From JAWKHR01 sp041394725 (GTDB lineage: Bacteria; Acidobacteriota; Vicinamibacteria; Vicinamibacterales; SCN-69-37): 37,758 nucleotides of DNA. This document shows, one piece after another, positions 26,527 to 35,015 of the stretch. Numbering within the stretch: position 1 is the stretch's first letter; every line of letters starts with the position of its first letter. The notes below the pieces were generated by a model that saw only the letters and a program-made list of their open reading frames with translations, searched no databases and was not told the origin of the DNA. The stretch spans positions 1-37,758 of the forward strand of contig JAWKHR010000058.1 of NCBI GenBank assembly GCA_041394725.1, in the 5' to 3' direction. The position numbers and the translations under genes are program-made.

Positions 26527-28036
26527 GGTCCGGCTCCAGCACCATCGACGCGAGCACGCCGACGCCGAACGTGACCACCGAGCCGATGACGACGTACCAC
26601 TGCCACGTCGTGGCCGTGCCGAGCTTCACCCACAGCATCACGACGGTGCCCGTGGCCAGCCCCACGAGCGCGCCGCGCTCGCGGACGCGCGTGGTCAGCG
26701 TGCCGAGCAGGAACAGGCCGAGGATCAGGCCGCTCGTGAACGCGGCGATGCCGAGGACTTCGTCGACGACGCGCCGCGAGAGCGCCAGCGCCGCCAGCGC
26801 CGCGACGGCCTGCAGGACGCCGAAGAGCAGCGTGAGGCGGCGCGACAGGGCCAATTTCTGATCCTCGCTCATCCGGTCGCCGCGCCATGGGACGACGAAG
26901 TCGCCCATCACGGCCGCGGCCGACGAGTTGAGCGACGAGGACAGCGTGGACATCGCCGCCGCCAGGACGGCCGCCAGGACGAGGCCGACGAGGCCCGGGG
27001 GCAGGTGCCGCACGACGAAGAACGGAAACACGCGGTCGCCGGCGATTCGGCCGTCCACCGTGAAGGCGGCGATCTCGCCGGGCGCGTGCTGCGTGTAGTA
27101 GACGAAGAGCATCGCGCCGATCACCAGGAACAGCACGAACTGCACGAACACCACCACGCCGCTCCACAGCAGCGCGGCCCGCGCGTCCCGGACCGACCGC
27201 GCGCAGAGATACCGCTGCACCAGCATCTGGTCGGTGCCGTGGGTCGCGGTGGTGAGGAACATCCCGCCGATGACGCCGGACCAGAACGTGTAGCCACGCG
27301 TGACGTCCCAGGTGAAGTCGAACACCTGGAACCGACCGGCCGCGCCCGCCACCCGACTGACTTCGCCCCAGCCACCGGGAATCTCCCCGAGCAGGATGGC
27401 CGCCGCGAACAGCGCGCCGCCCAGGTAGACGACCAGCTGCGCGACGTCCGTCCAGACGACGGCCGTCATCCCGCCGCCGTAGGTGTAGAGCAGCGTGACG
27501 ACCGCGATCACGATGATCGACATTGTCAGCAGCGCGACGTCCTCCGGGAGGAACGGCAGGAGCCGCGACACGCGCAGCCCGCCGCCGCCCGCCAGGCCCA
27601 GCACGGCCGCGAGCATCAGGCCCGTCGCGAACAGCCGGAAGCCGTCGGCCAGCGTGCGCGTGGCGATGAACACCGACGAGGCGAGCCGCTTCGTCGTCGC
27701 CCCGAACCGCGTGCCGAGCAGCTGGTAGGCCGTCAGCACGTCGCCGCGGAAGTAGGCGGGGATCAGCAGCGCCGAGACCACGACCCGGCCCAGCAGGTAG
27801 CCCACCACCAGCTGCAGGAACGTGAAGTTCGTCGTGTAGGCGAACCCGGGAATGCTGATGAACGTGACCGTGCTCGTCTCGGTCGCGACGATCGATCCCA
27901 TGATCGCCCACGCCGGCAGCCGATGGCCGCTGACGAAGTAGTCCTGCATCGTCCGCTGCGCCGCCCCGAACGACCGGCCGATGACGACGACCAGCGCCAG
28001 GTAGACGACGAGGACGATGAGATCGGCGGGATGCAT
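26516..28036 (-). CDS. Sodium:solute symporter (SSS/SLC5 family)
   Basis: The 506-residue membrane protein starts MHPADLIVLVVYLALVVVIG, the usual family start, and has about 13 predicted membrane helices. Family signatures include FVSGHRLPAWAIMGSIVATETSTVTFISIPG (TM1 region, with the Na+-site Ser/Thr pattern), TYGGGMTAVVWTDVAQ and GTDQMLVQRYLCA. The substrate cannot be read from sequence; SSS members carry sugars, sialic acid, MurNAc or amino acids. The flanking GH10-like hydrolase, serine hydrolase, nagB and murQ make an amino sugar such as MurNAc plausible. It lies 10 bases after the GH10-like gene and overlaps the serine hydrolase start. The ATG at 28036 was chosen by homology; the frame upstream is spurious. 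Confidence 0.93.
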   Translation of the reverse strand: MHPADLIVLVVYLALVVVIGRSFGAAQRTMQDYFVSGHRLPAWAIMGSIVATETSTVTFISIPGFAYTTNFTFLQLVVGYLLGRVVVSALLIPAYFRGDVLTAYQLLGTRFGATTKRLASSVFIATRTLADGFRLFATGLMLAAVLGLAGGGGLRVSRLLPFLPEDVALLTMSIIVIAVVTLLYTYGGGMTAVVWTDVAQLVVYLGGALFAAAILLGEIPGGWGEVSRVAGAAGRFQVFDFTWDVTRGYTFWSGVIGGMFLTTATHGTDQMLVQRYLCARSVRDARAALLWSGVVVFVQFVLFLVIGAMLFVYYTQHAPGEIAAFTVDGRIAGDRVFPFFVVRHLPPGLVGLVLAAVLAAAMSTLSSSLNSSAAAVMGDFVVPWRGDRMSEDQKLALSRRLTLLFGVLQAVAALAALALSRRVVDEVLGIAAFTSGLILGLFLLGTLTTRVRERGALVGLATGTVVMLWVKLGTATTWQWYVVIGSVVTFGVGVLASMVLEPDRAR

Positions 28037-28046
28037 GCCGGCCGGG

Positions 28047-29300
28047 TCAGCGGCCCGCCTGGCCCTGCGCGTCCTCGAGCAGCACGGGACGCAGGGCGGT
28101 GAGCGCGCTGCCGCGCGGGCGGCCCGCCTCGGCGAGGCTGTCGTACGAATAGATGAGCACGCCCGCGGCGCCCGCACGGCGCGCCACCCGAACGTTGGCG
28201 GCGGTCTCCGCGGTGGTCAGCCGGTACGCGCCGATTCCGATCCACATCGGGACCGGTCCGACGAGGCTGGCGACGTCGCGCACCTGCGCGCGGAACACGG
28301 CGGCGTCCTGCGTGTACGCCATCGGGCAGACGACGTCGAGCAGGCCGCTCGCGGCCCAGCCGGGCCAGTCCTGGAGCTTGCGCTCCCGCGCCTCCGCGGC
28401 GTCGGGCACGACGGCGGCCGACATCGTGATGCCGGGCCGCAGGCGGCGGGCCATCGCGGCCGCGTCGGTCACGAGCGTGTTGAGCCGATCCTCGCGGAAC
28501 GTCCGCCACGTCGCGGGCAGAAACTCGGTCCACGCGGTGGGGGAGCGCGAGGCGTCGAGCCGCGCCCGGTCCGCGTCGGTCGCCCAGGGCTGCCGGTCCT
28601 CGCGGAAGGCGCGCAGGGCCGCGGCGCTGTAGTCGAACGTGTTGCCCGGATAGCGGATGTAGTCCAGGTGCAGGCCGTCGAGTGCGTAGCGCCGCACGAG
28701 TTCCTCCAGCACCGACAGGGTGTAGGCGCGGGACTCGGGCAGGATGGGGGAGAGGAACAGCCCTTCCACGGTCGCGGAGCGCTCACGCGTCCAGGCGGCG
28801 AGCCGATCGACGTAGGCCGGCGATCGCGGATCGACGTCGTGCAGGCTCGTCGCGAGCGGCTCAGGCACCATGAGCCACTCCGGGTGACGGCGCAGCACGT
28901 GGCCCGGATCGCGCGGCAGGGTGACGGCGCTGCTGACCAGGTTGACGTTCACCCAGGCATGCACCTGGATGCCGGCCTCGTGCGCGAGGTCGAGCGTCAG
29001 CGCCAGCGGATCGAACCCGCGCGGCTGGCCCGCGAGATCGGCGGCGCGCGGATCGATCGCGCTGTCGTAGTAGGCCTCGCCCCGTCCACGCACCTGCACG
29101 AGCAGCACGTTGATGCCCGCGCGCTTCGCCGACCGCACCATCGTCCGCACGCCGTCGGGCGTGCGGAGCGCCGTGCGCAGGACCCACAATCCCCGCACGC
29201 CGTCCGGGACGCCGGGCGTCGCCGCGTGCAACGCCGGCACGCCCGCCAGGGTGGCGACGAGACCGGCCAGGGCGAGGACGACGGGCAGCAGTCGGCGCAT
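28047..29300 (-). CDS. Exported GH10-like (GHL10/YngK-type) glycoside hydrolase
   Basis: The 417-residue product has a signal peptide (about 1-27, ending ALHA) and a TIM-barrel domain of the family-10-like group. It has RGLWVLRTALRTPDGV, INVLLVQVRGRGEAYYDS, HAWVNVNLVS, DGLHLDYIRYPG (conserved Asp/Tyr/Arg patch) and GVLIYSYDSLA near the end. Related proteins act on carbohydrate outside the cytoplasm, and some are linked to peptidoglycan, but the exact substrate of this group is not settled. ATG 29300 gives the signal peptide. It leads a three-gene leftward operon with the symporter (10-base gap) and serine hydrolase, and is divergent from nagB with 37 bases between start codons. Confidence 0.87.
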   Translation of the reverse strand: MRRLLPVVLALAGLVATLAGVPALHAATPGVPDGVRGLWVLRTALRTPDGVRTMVRSAKRAGINVLLVQVRGRGEAYYDSAIDPRAADLAGQPRGFDPLALTLDLAHEAGIQVHAWVNVNLVSSAVTLPRDPGHVLRRHPEWLMVPEPLATSLHDVDPRSPAYVDRLAAWTRERSATVEGLFLSPILPESRAYTLSVLEELVRRYALDGLHLDYIRYPGNTFDYSAAALRAFREDRQPWATDADRARLDASRSPTAWTEFLPATWRTFREDRLNTLVTDAAAMARRLRPGITMSAAVVPDAAEARERKLQDWPGWAASGLLDVVCPMAYTQDAAVFRAQVRDVASLVGPVPMWIGIGAYRLTTAETAANVRVARRAGAAGVLIYSYDSLAEAGRPRGSALTALRPVLLEDAQGQAGR

Positions 29301-29337
29301 CACGAATCGCGTGGCAATAGGATACGCTCTTCCCCGC

Positions 29338-30069
29338 ATGCGAGTCGTCATTCTACCGTCCGCGCGCGCCGCCGCCGAGGCCGTCGCGCGCTTCGTCGCC
29401 GAGTCCATCCGCACGTCGCCGTCACTCGTCCTCGGCCTGCCGACGGGACGCACGCCGATTCCGTTCTACCGATCGCTCGTCGCGCTGCATCGTCGCGGCC
29501 GTGTGGACTTCCGCCGCGTGCGCACGTTCAACCTCGATGAGTTCGCCGGCATCCCGGCCGACCATCCCGGCAGCTACCACGCCTACATGCGCCGGCACCT
29601 GCTCGACCACGTGAATCTCCGGCCCTCGCACGTGCGGATTCTGGACGGGATGGCGCGCCCGTGGCGCCGCGAGGTCGCGCAGTTCGAAATCGATCTCGAC
29701 GCGGCGGGCGGACTCGACCTCGCCCTCCTCGGCATCGGCCGCAACGGCCACCTCGGGTTCAACGAGCCGGCCGGCGCGCTCGCCGCGGCCACCCACCGGG
29801 TGAAGCTCTCGGCGGCCAGCCGCAAGGCGAACGCGGATCTGTTCGGGGGACGCTGGCGCGACGTGCCGACGCACGCGCTCTCGATGGGGATCGGCACACT
29901 GCTCGGCGCGCGGACCGTGATCCTGCTCGCCAGCGGGGCCGACAAGGCCCGCATCGTCGCGCGCGCGTTCACCGGCCCGGTGACCACGCAGGTGCCGGCG
30001 TCGCTGCTGCAGGTGCACCCGAACGCGGTGGCCGTGCTCGATCGGGCGGCGGCGGCACGGCTGCCGTAG
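29338..30069 (+). CDS. nagB: Glucosamine-6-phosphate deaminase
   Basis: NagB converts glucosamine-6-phosphate to fructose-6-phosphate plus ammonia, feeding amino sugar from chitin or wall recycling into glycolysis. The 243-residue product has LGLPTGRTP (about 32-40), FNLDEF with Asp67 as ring-opening base, and GIGRNGHLGFNEP with His138 and Glu143. Asn136 stands where E. coli has Asp141, as in Bacillus-type enzymes. LLASGADKA follows near 196. At 243 residues it resembles the shorter, non-allosteric Gram-positive-like form. Start ATG 29338 lies in a short divergent gap with the GH10-like gene. It converges with murQ, whose product yields GlcNAc-6-P; a deacetylase (NagA) to join the two steps is not in the window. 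Confidence 0.94.
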   Translation: MRVVILPSARAAAEAVARFVAESIRTSPSLVLGLPTGRTPIPFYRSLVALHRRGRVDFRRVRTFNLDEFAGIPADHPGSYHAYMRRHLLDHVNLRPSHVRILDGMARPWRREVAQFEIDLDAAGGLDLALLGIGRNGHLGFNEPAGALAAATHRVKLSAASRKANADLFGGRWRDVPTHALSMGIGTLLGARTVILLASGADKARIVARAFTGPVTTQVPASLLQVHPNAVAVLDRAAAARLP

Positions 30070-30094
30070 GGCGGCGGGGGCGCACGGGCCGCCC
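30069..30094. terminator. Candidate hairpin between convergent nagB and murQ
   Basis: GGGCGGC (30069-30075) and GCCGCCC (30088-30094) form a 7-bp stem with a 12-base loop in the 29-base gap between the stop codons. No T-tract follows directly on either strand, so termination strength is uncertain. Confidence 0.35.
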
Positions 30095-30098
30095 GGCC

Positions 30099-31046
30099 TC
30101 AGGGGGTCTTCTTCAACAGCCGGCGGAGGCGGGGCTCCAGGTCCTCGCCGATGGCCTCGCTGATCGAATCCTCGGACTGCTTCAGCCGCCGCTGGGCCTG
30201 CGCGGAGGTCAGCCCGGTCTTCTTCATCACGATCGCGATCTTCACGTTCCACTTCGCGCGCTTCAGCCAGTCGTCGGCATCCTCGGGCGCGACGCCGGTC
30301 GCGACCGCGAAGATGCGGCGCGCCCGGTCGCGGAGCTTCTCGGAGCTCGTCTTCACGTCCACCATCAGGTTGCCGAACGTCTTGCCGATGCGGACCATCG
30401 CGATCGTGGTCAGCATGTTCAGCACCATCTTCGTGGCCGTGCCGGCCTTGAGGCGGGTGGACCCGGCGATGACCTCCGGGCCGACCGCGGGCGCGATGAT
30501 GAGATCCACGAAGTTCTGGAGCTCGGTGCCCGGCCAGCAGGTGACGAAGATGATGCGCGCGCCCTTCGTCCGCGCCGCCGTCAGCGCGCCGCGGACGAAC
30601 GGCGTCAGGCCGCTGGCCGACACGCCGATGATGACGTCCTTCTTCGTGATGCGCAGCCGGCCGATCGCCCGGGCGCCTTCCTCGTACTGGTCCTCCACGC
30701 CCTCGCGCGCGCGGAAGACCGCCTCCTGGCCACCGGCCATCACGGCCTGGACGAGCGAGTCCGGCGTGGAGAACGTCGGCGGCATCTCGGCCGCCTCGAC
30801 CACGCACAGCCGCCCGCTCGTGCCCGCGCCGACGAGGATCAGCCGGCCGCCCTTGCGCAGCGCGGCGACCATGAGCTCCACGCCGTGGGCGATGCGGTCG
30901 CGCTCGCGGTGCACCGCGGTGACGACCTTCCGGTCCTCACTGCTGATCAGGTCGATGATGTCCGGGATCGGCATCTTGTCGATGCCGAGCGAGTTCGGGT
31001 TGATGGCTTCGGTGGGCAGGTCCTGCCACTTGGAGTGGTACGGCAT
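30099..31046 (-). CDS. murQ: N-acetylmuramic acid 6-phosphate etherase
   Basis: MurQ cleaves the lactyl ether of MurNAc-6-P to GlcNAc-6-P and D-lactate in the cytosol, a signature step of peptidoglycan recycling. The 315-residue protein (ATG 31046) has LPTEAINPNSLGIDKM at the start, then an SIS domain with VGAGTSGRLCVVEAAEMPPTF (about 68-88). It continues with MAGGQEAVFRAREGVED, which includes the region of the second catalytic Glu, GVSASGLTPFVRGAL, and GNLMVDVKTSSEKLRDRA in the C-terminal helical part. All are diagnostic. A GTG at 31067 would add seven residues. It is divergent from xerD and converges with nagB. The substrate could come from AnmK or a MurK-like kinase, neither seen here. Confidence 0.95.
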   Translation of the reverse strand: MPYHSKWQDLPTEAINPNSLGIDKMPIPDIIDLISSEDRKVVTAVHRERDRIAHGVELMVAALRKGGRLILVGAGTSGRLCVVEAAEMPPTFSTPDSLVQAVMAGGQEAVFRAREGVEDQYEEGARAIGRLRITKKDVIIGVSASGLTPFVRGALTAARTKGARIIFVTCWPGTELQNFVDLIIAPAVGPEVIAGSTRLKAGTATKMVLNMLTTIAMVRIGKTFGNLMVDVKTSSEKLRDRARRIFAVATGVAPEDADDWLKRAKWNVKIAIVMKKTGLTSAQAQRRLKQSEDSISEAIGEDLEPRLRRLLKKTP

Positions 31047-31143
31047 GGACGTCTCGTCTCGGTGCACGACGAAGCGACTAGGGTACTCCCGCCGGCATCG
31101 TCACTTCAACCCGGCCGTGCAGTAGGATGAGTCCGCGCCGCCC

Positions 31144-32091
31144 ATGCCGCCCCCCACGTCCCGCCCGCCGTCGCGCGCGCGACGCGCCGAGGCCGGCCCG
31201 CGCCCGCCGGCCGCCCTCGTCGGCTACCTGCGTCACCTCGAGGTCGAGCGCCGGATGGCGGCGAACACCCTGGAGGCCTACCGCCGCGACCTGCTCCGCC
31301 TGGCCGCGTTCGCCGCGGCGCGCGAGGCCGCGGTGACGGCGCTCACGCGCGGCGACCTCGAGGAGTTCGTCCGCGAGACGATGACCGCGGGCCTCTCGCC
31401 CGCGTCCACCGCCCGGCTCGTGGCGGCGGTCCGCGGCTTCTACCGGTTCCTCCGTCTCACGGGCGCCGTCGCCGCCAACCCGGCCGACGACCTGCAGGCG
31501 CCGCGCACGATGCCCGCGCTCCCGCGCTTCCTGTCGCTCGACGACGTGGATCGACTGATCGCCGCGCCCGACACCGCCACGCCCAAGGGCCTGCGCGATC
31601 GCGCGATACTCGAGGTGCTCTACGCGACGGGGCTGCGCGTCTCTGAGCTCGTCGGCCTCCGCCTGGCCGATGTGCGGCTCGACGAGGGCCTCGTCCAGTG
31701 CCTGGGCAAGGGACACAAGGAGCGGCTCGTCCCCCTCGGCGACGAGGCGGCCGGCTGGATCCGGCGCTACGTCCGGGACGGCCGGCCGGCGCTGCTCGGG
31801 CGGCGCGACGGGACGTCGCTCTTCGTCAACGCGCGGGGTGGCGCGCGGCTGTCCCGGCTCGGCTGCTGGAAGGTCATCAAGGCCTGTGCCCGCCGCGCCG
31901 GCGTCCGGGCGCACGTCAGCCCGCACGTGCTGCGCCATTCGTTCGCCACCCACCTGCTCGAGCGCGGGGCGGATCTGCGGGCGATTCAGGCCATGCTCGG
32001 CCACGCGGACCTCTCGACGACGCAGATCTACACCCACGTCCTCGAGGCGCGGCTGCGCCAGGTCTACGACCAGTTCCACCCCCGGGCCTGA
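31144..32091 (+). CDS. xerD: Tyrosine recombinase XerD/XerC
   Basis: Site-specific recombinase that resolves chromosome dimers at dif with its partner. The 315-residue protein has an N-terminal SAM-like core-binding domain (LRHLEVERRMAANTLEAYRRDL) and the catalytic domain with all residues visible: Arg in ATGLRVSELVGL (about 165), Lys in GKGHKERLVPL (about 190), His-x-x-Arg in HVLRHSFATHLLERG (about 260), and Tyr in STTQIYTHV (about 296). LRDRAILEVLYATG and the sequence overall are more XerD- than XerC-like, but I would not insist. It is not next to mobile elements, so a housekeeping role fits. A basic 20-residue N-terminal extension precedes the usual start; no better start with a ribosome site was found. 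Confidence 0.9.
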   Translation: MPPPTSRPPSRARRAEAGPRPPAALVGYLRHLEVERRMAANTLEAYRRDLLRLAAFAAAREAAVTALTRGDLEEFVRETMTAGLSPASTARLVAAVRGFYRFLRLTGAVAANPADDLQAPRTMPALPRFLSLDDVDRLIAAPDTATPKGLRDRAILEVLYATGLRVSELVGLRLADVRLDEGLVQCLGKGHKERLVPLGDEAAGWIRRYVRDGRPALLGRRDGTSLFVNARGGARLSRLGCWKVIKACARRAGVRAHVSPHVLRHSFATHLLERGADLRAIQAMLGHADLSTTQIYTHVLEARLRQVYDQFHPRA

Positions 32092-32120
32092 TTGACCGTC
32101 CCGGCGGCCTCTGGTACCGT
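32092..32120 (+). promoter_or_regulatory. Candidate extended -10 promoter for metK
   Basis: TTGACC (32092-32097), 17 bases, TACCGT (32115-32120), with an extended -10 TGg directly before it. The -35 is good (5 of 6) and the -10 weak (3 of 6) but helped by the TG. It starts right after the xerD stop and gives a leader of about 48 bases. No SAM riboswitch fold is evident in that leader; a small stem (CGGCG/CGCCG) is present. Confidence 0.5.
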
Positions 32121-32174
32121 TAGCTGTTTGCTCGGCGGCGGTTGCGCCGTCTCTTGCTGGTGAGGAGAGTGTCC

Positions 32175-33326
32175 ATGGGCCGAACTGGCCGCCATCTGTT
32201 TACGTCCGAATCCGTCACCGAGGGGCATCCCGACAAGATCGCGGATCAGGTCTCCGACGGTGTCCTCGACGCCATTTTCGCGCAGGATCCGGTCGCCCGC
32301 GTCGCGTGCGAGACCCTGGTGACCACCGGGCTCGTCATCATCGCCGGGGAAATCACGACCAACTCCACCGTCGACTTCCAGCGCGTCGTGCGCGACGTCA
32401 TCAAGGACGTCGGCTATACCCGCGCCAAATACGGCTTCGACTACGAGACCTGCTCCGTGCTGTCGTCCATCCACGAGCAGTCGCGTGACATCGGCCAGGG
32501 CGTGGACACCGGCGGTGCCGGCGACCAGGGGCTCATGTTCGGCTTCGCCTGCACCGAGACGCCCGAACTCATGCCGCTGCCGATCATGCTCGCGCACAAG
32601 CTCGTGCGCGGCCTGTCCGACATGCGCCGCAAGGGCGTGGTCGACTACCTCAGGCCCGATGGCAAGTCGCAGGTCACGGTCGAGTACGACGGCAACACGC
32701 CCGTCCGGATCGATGCCGTGGTCGTCTCCACGCAGCACAGCCCGACTGCCACGCACGAGACCATCAAGGCCGACCTGACCGAGAAGCTCATCAAGCAGAT
32801 CGTGCCGGCCGAGCTGATGGACGCGAAGACGAAGATCTACATCAACCCGACGGGCCGGTTCGTCATCGGGGGGCCGCACGGCGATGCCGGCGTGACCGGC
32901 CGCAAGATCATCGTCGACACCTACGGCGGCGCCGCGCCGCACGGCGGTGGCGCGTTCTCCGGCAAGGATCCGACGAAGGTGGATCGGTCGGCGTGCTACA
33001 TGTCGCGGTACATCGCGAAGAACCTGGTCGCCGCCGGCCTCGCGGACCGCGCGATGGTCCAGCTCGCGTACGCGATCGGCGTCGCCGACCCGGTGTCGAT
33101 CCTCGTCGACACCGAAGGCACCGGCAAGGTCTCCGACGAGAAGCTCGTCGAGCTCGTGCGCGCGCACTTCAAGCTGACGCCCAAGGGCATCATCGACACG
33201 CTCGACCTGCGGCGGCCGATCTACCGGAAGACCGCGGCCTTCGGCCACTTCGGCCGGACCGAGCCCGAGTTCACCTGGGAGAAGACCGACAAGGCGCCGG
33301 CGCTTCGCGCCGACGCGGGCCTCTAG
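32175..33326 (+). CDS. metK: S-adenosylmethionine synthetase
   Basis: MetK makes SAM from methionine and ATP, with triphosphate hydrolysis, in the cytosol. The 383-residue product has FTSESVTEGHPDKI at the start, GAGDQGLMFGFAC (about 115-128), HGDAGVTGRKIIVDTYGG (about 235-252) and GGGAFSGKDPTKVDRS (about 257-272), all nucleotide and metal site motifs of the family. ATG 32175 is preceded by GAGGAG at good distance; an upstream in-frame start adds 11 residues without homology. It follows xerD by 83 bases with its own candidate promoter. A PHP-domain gene follows after 18 bases. Confidence 0.97.
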   Translation: MGRTGRHLFTSESVTEGHPDKIADQVSDGVLDAIFAQDPVARVACETLVTTGLVIIAGEITTNSTVDFQRVVRDVIKDVGYTRAKYGFDYETCSVLSSIHEQSRDIGQGVDTGGAGDQGLMFGFACTETPELMPLPIMLAHKLVRGLSDMRRKGVVDYLRPDGKSQVTVEYDGNTPVRIDAVVVSTQHSPTATHETIKADLTEKLIKQIVPAELMDAKTKIYINPTGRFVIGGPHGDAGVTGRKIIVDTYGGAAPHGGGAFSGKDPTKVDRSACYMSRYIAKNLVAAGLADRAMVQLAYAIGVADPVSILVDTEGTGKVSDEKLVELVRAHFKLTPKGIIDTLDLRRPIYRKTAAFGHFGRTEPEFTWEKTDKAPALRADAGL

Positions 33327-33344
33327 GGGCCGGCCATCGGCACC

Positions 33345-34997
33345 ATGGCGGGCCAGCTCCGGAGCGCGGCCTTCCTGGTCCGGACGTTCGTGATGACGGC
33401 GGCGGCCCTCGTGGCCGCCGTCGTGCTGTACGTCCTCTTCACGCTGCCGCCGCGCGCCGTCGTGTTCGACGCCGCGCTGCCGCCCACCGTCGTCTACGGC
33501 GCGTACCACGTCCACACCACCAGGTCCGACGGCACGAGTTCGCCCGACGAGGTCGCGCTGGCCGCCGCCCGCGCGGGCCTCTCGTTCGTCATCTTCACCG
33601 ACCACGGCGATGCCACCCGCCAGCCCGACCCGCCGACCTACCGGCATGGCGTGCTCTGCCTGGACGCGGTGGAGATCAGCAGCGACCAGGGACACATCGT
33701 CGCGATCGGGCTGGGCGGGGCGTCGCCGTACCCGCTGGGCGGCGCCGCCCGAGACGTCGCCGAAGACGTGCATCGGCAGGGCGGCTGGGTCGTGCTGGCC
33801 CATCCCGATTCGCCGCGCGAGGAACTTCGCTGGACGGGCCGCGACGTCCCGATGGACGGCATCGAGTGGCTCAACGCGGACTCGGAGTGGCGCGACGAAG
33901 CCCCGCGCCACCTGCTCATGACGGCCGCACGCTCGCTGTTTCGGGCGCCGGAAGCCGTCGCCTCGCTGTTCTCGCGGCCCGCGCGGACCCTGCGGCGCTG
34001 GGACACGGCGGCGGCCCGCCGGTCGACCATCGGGCTGGCCGCCATCGACGCACACTCACGCTGGCCGGGCTACGACCGGCTGTTCCGGGTGCTCGCGCAG
34101 GCCGTCGTCCTCGAGGCGCCGCTCGGGGGCGACGCGGGGGTCGACGGCGCCGCGGTGCTCGATGCGCTCGCGCGCGCCCATACGTTCTCGATCATCCGCG
34201 CCCTGGCCGGTCCGGCCGTCCTCGAGTGGCGGGCGACGACCGGGGTCCGGGAGTTCACGGCGGGCGATCGGTTGCCGGCGGGGGAGGCCGTGACGTTCCA
34301 GGCCAGGGTGCCGCAGGCGCCGGGCGTCGTGATCCGCCTGCTCCGGGACGGGGTCGAAGTCGCGACCGGCAGAGGCAGCCTGGTGAGGACGGGGCCCGCC
34401 GCGCCGGGGGCCTACCGCGTGGAGGCGGACTACCCGACGGCGACCGTGCCGTGGATCGTCTCGAACCCCATTTACGTTGGAGAGCCCGTCGTCCCGCCGC
34501 CGGCCGCACCGCTCGCAGACGTACCGCTGCTGCCGCTCGATGCCGCCGACTGGCGCCTCGAGCACGACGCGGCGTCCACCGGCACGGTGACGGTCGAGGA
34601 CGGCTGGCGGCGATTCGGGTACGCGCTGGGGCGCGGCGTGCCGGCAGGGCAGTATGCCGCGCTCGTGACCGACACGCCGCCCGAGACCGGGTTCGATCGC
34701 ATCCGCTTCACGGCGCGCGCCGATCGGCCGATGCGCGTCTCGGTGCAGGTCCGCCTGCCGGGCGGCCCGGACGGCCAGCGCTGGCGGCGATCCGTCTACC
34801 TCGACGCCACGCCGAGGACCCTTGTCGTGCCGCTCGAGGACCTCGAGCCGGTGGGCATGGACAGCACGCAGCGGCCGGTCGTGGCGCGCATCAACAGTCT
34901 GCTGTTCGTCGTCGACACGGTCAACACGAGCACCGGGGCGGAGGGCACGGTCTGGATCCGGGATGCCGCGCTGGGAGTCGGCACCCCTGGCGGCTGA
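33345..34997 (+). CDS. Membrane-anchored PHP-domain phosphoesterase with C-terminal beta-sandwich
   Basis: The 550-residue protein has an N-terminal signal anchor (about 10-33) and then a PHP metal-dependent phosphoesterase domain (about 48-290). The first motif is YHVHTTRSDG (H-x-H), followed by FTDHGD, EISSDQGH, VLAHPD and IDAHS, which supply the expected His/Asp metal ligands. The C-terminal half (about 300-550) is beta-rich, with a stretch like a carbohydrate-binding sandwich (about 400-545, TGTVTVEDGWRRFGYALG). The active site would face the periplasm. The substrate is unknown; families of this architecture are usually annotated only as PHP proteins. It is 18 bases after metK with no clear ribosome site, and converges with lptFG. 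Confidence 0.82.
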   Translation: MAGQLRSAAFLVRTFVMTAAALVAAVVLYVLFTLPPRAVVFDAALPPTVVYGAYHVHTTRSDGTSSPDEVALAAARAGLSFVIFTDHGDATRQPDPPTYRHGVLCLDAVEISSDQGHIVAIGLGGASPYPLGGAARDVAEDVHRQGGWVVLAHPDSPREELRWTGRDVPMDGIEWLNADSEWRDEAPRHLLMTAARSLFRAPEAVASLFSRPARTLRRWDTAAARRSTIGLAAIDAHSRWPGYDRLFRVLAQAVVLEAPLGGDAGVDGAAVLDALARAHTFSIIRALAGPAVLEWRATTGVREFTAGDRLPAGEAVTFQARVPQAPGVVIRLLRDGVEVATGRGSLVRTGPAAPGAYRVEADYPTATVPWIVSNPIYVGEPVVPPPAAPLADVPLLPLDAADWRLEHDAASTGTVTVEDGWRRFGYALGRGVPAGQYAALVTDTPPETGFDRIRFTARADRPMRVSVQVRLPGGPDGQRWRRSVYLDATPRTLVVPLEDLEPVGMDSTQRPVVARINSLLFVVDTVNTSTGAEGTVWIRDAALGVGTPGG

Positions 34998-35015
34998 GCC
35001 GATCCCGGAAGGGCT

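Noticed and set aside
29301..29337. Divergent promoter pair between nagB and the GH10-like gene
   Set aside because: TAGGAT and TATCCT could be -10 boxes, but no acceptable -35 on either strand.
32121..32174. SAM riboswitch upstream of metK
   Set aside because: The leader is only about 50 bases and has a single small stem, with none of the paired regions of the known SAM classes that I could recognise.
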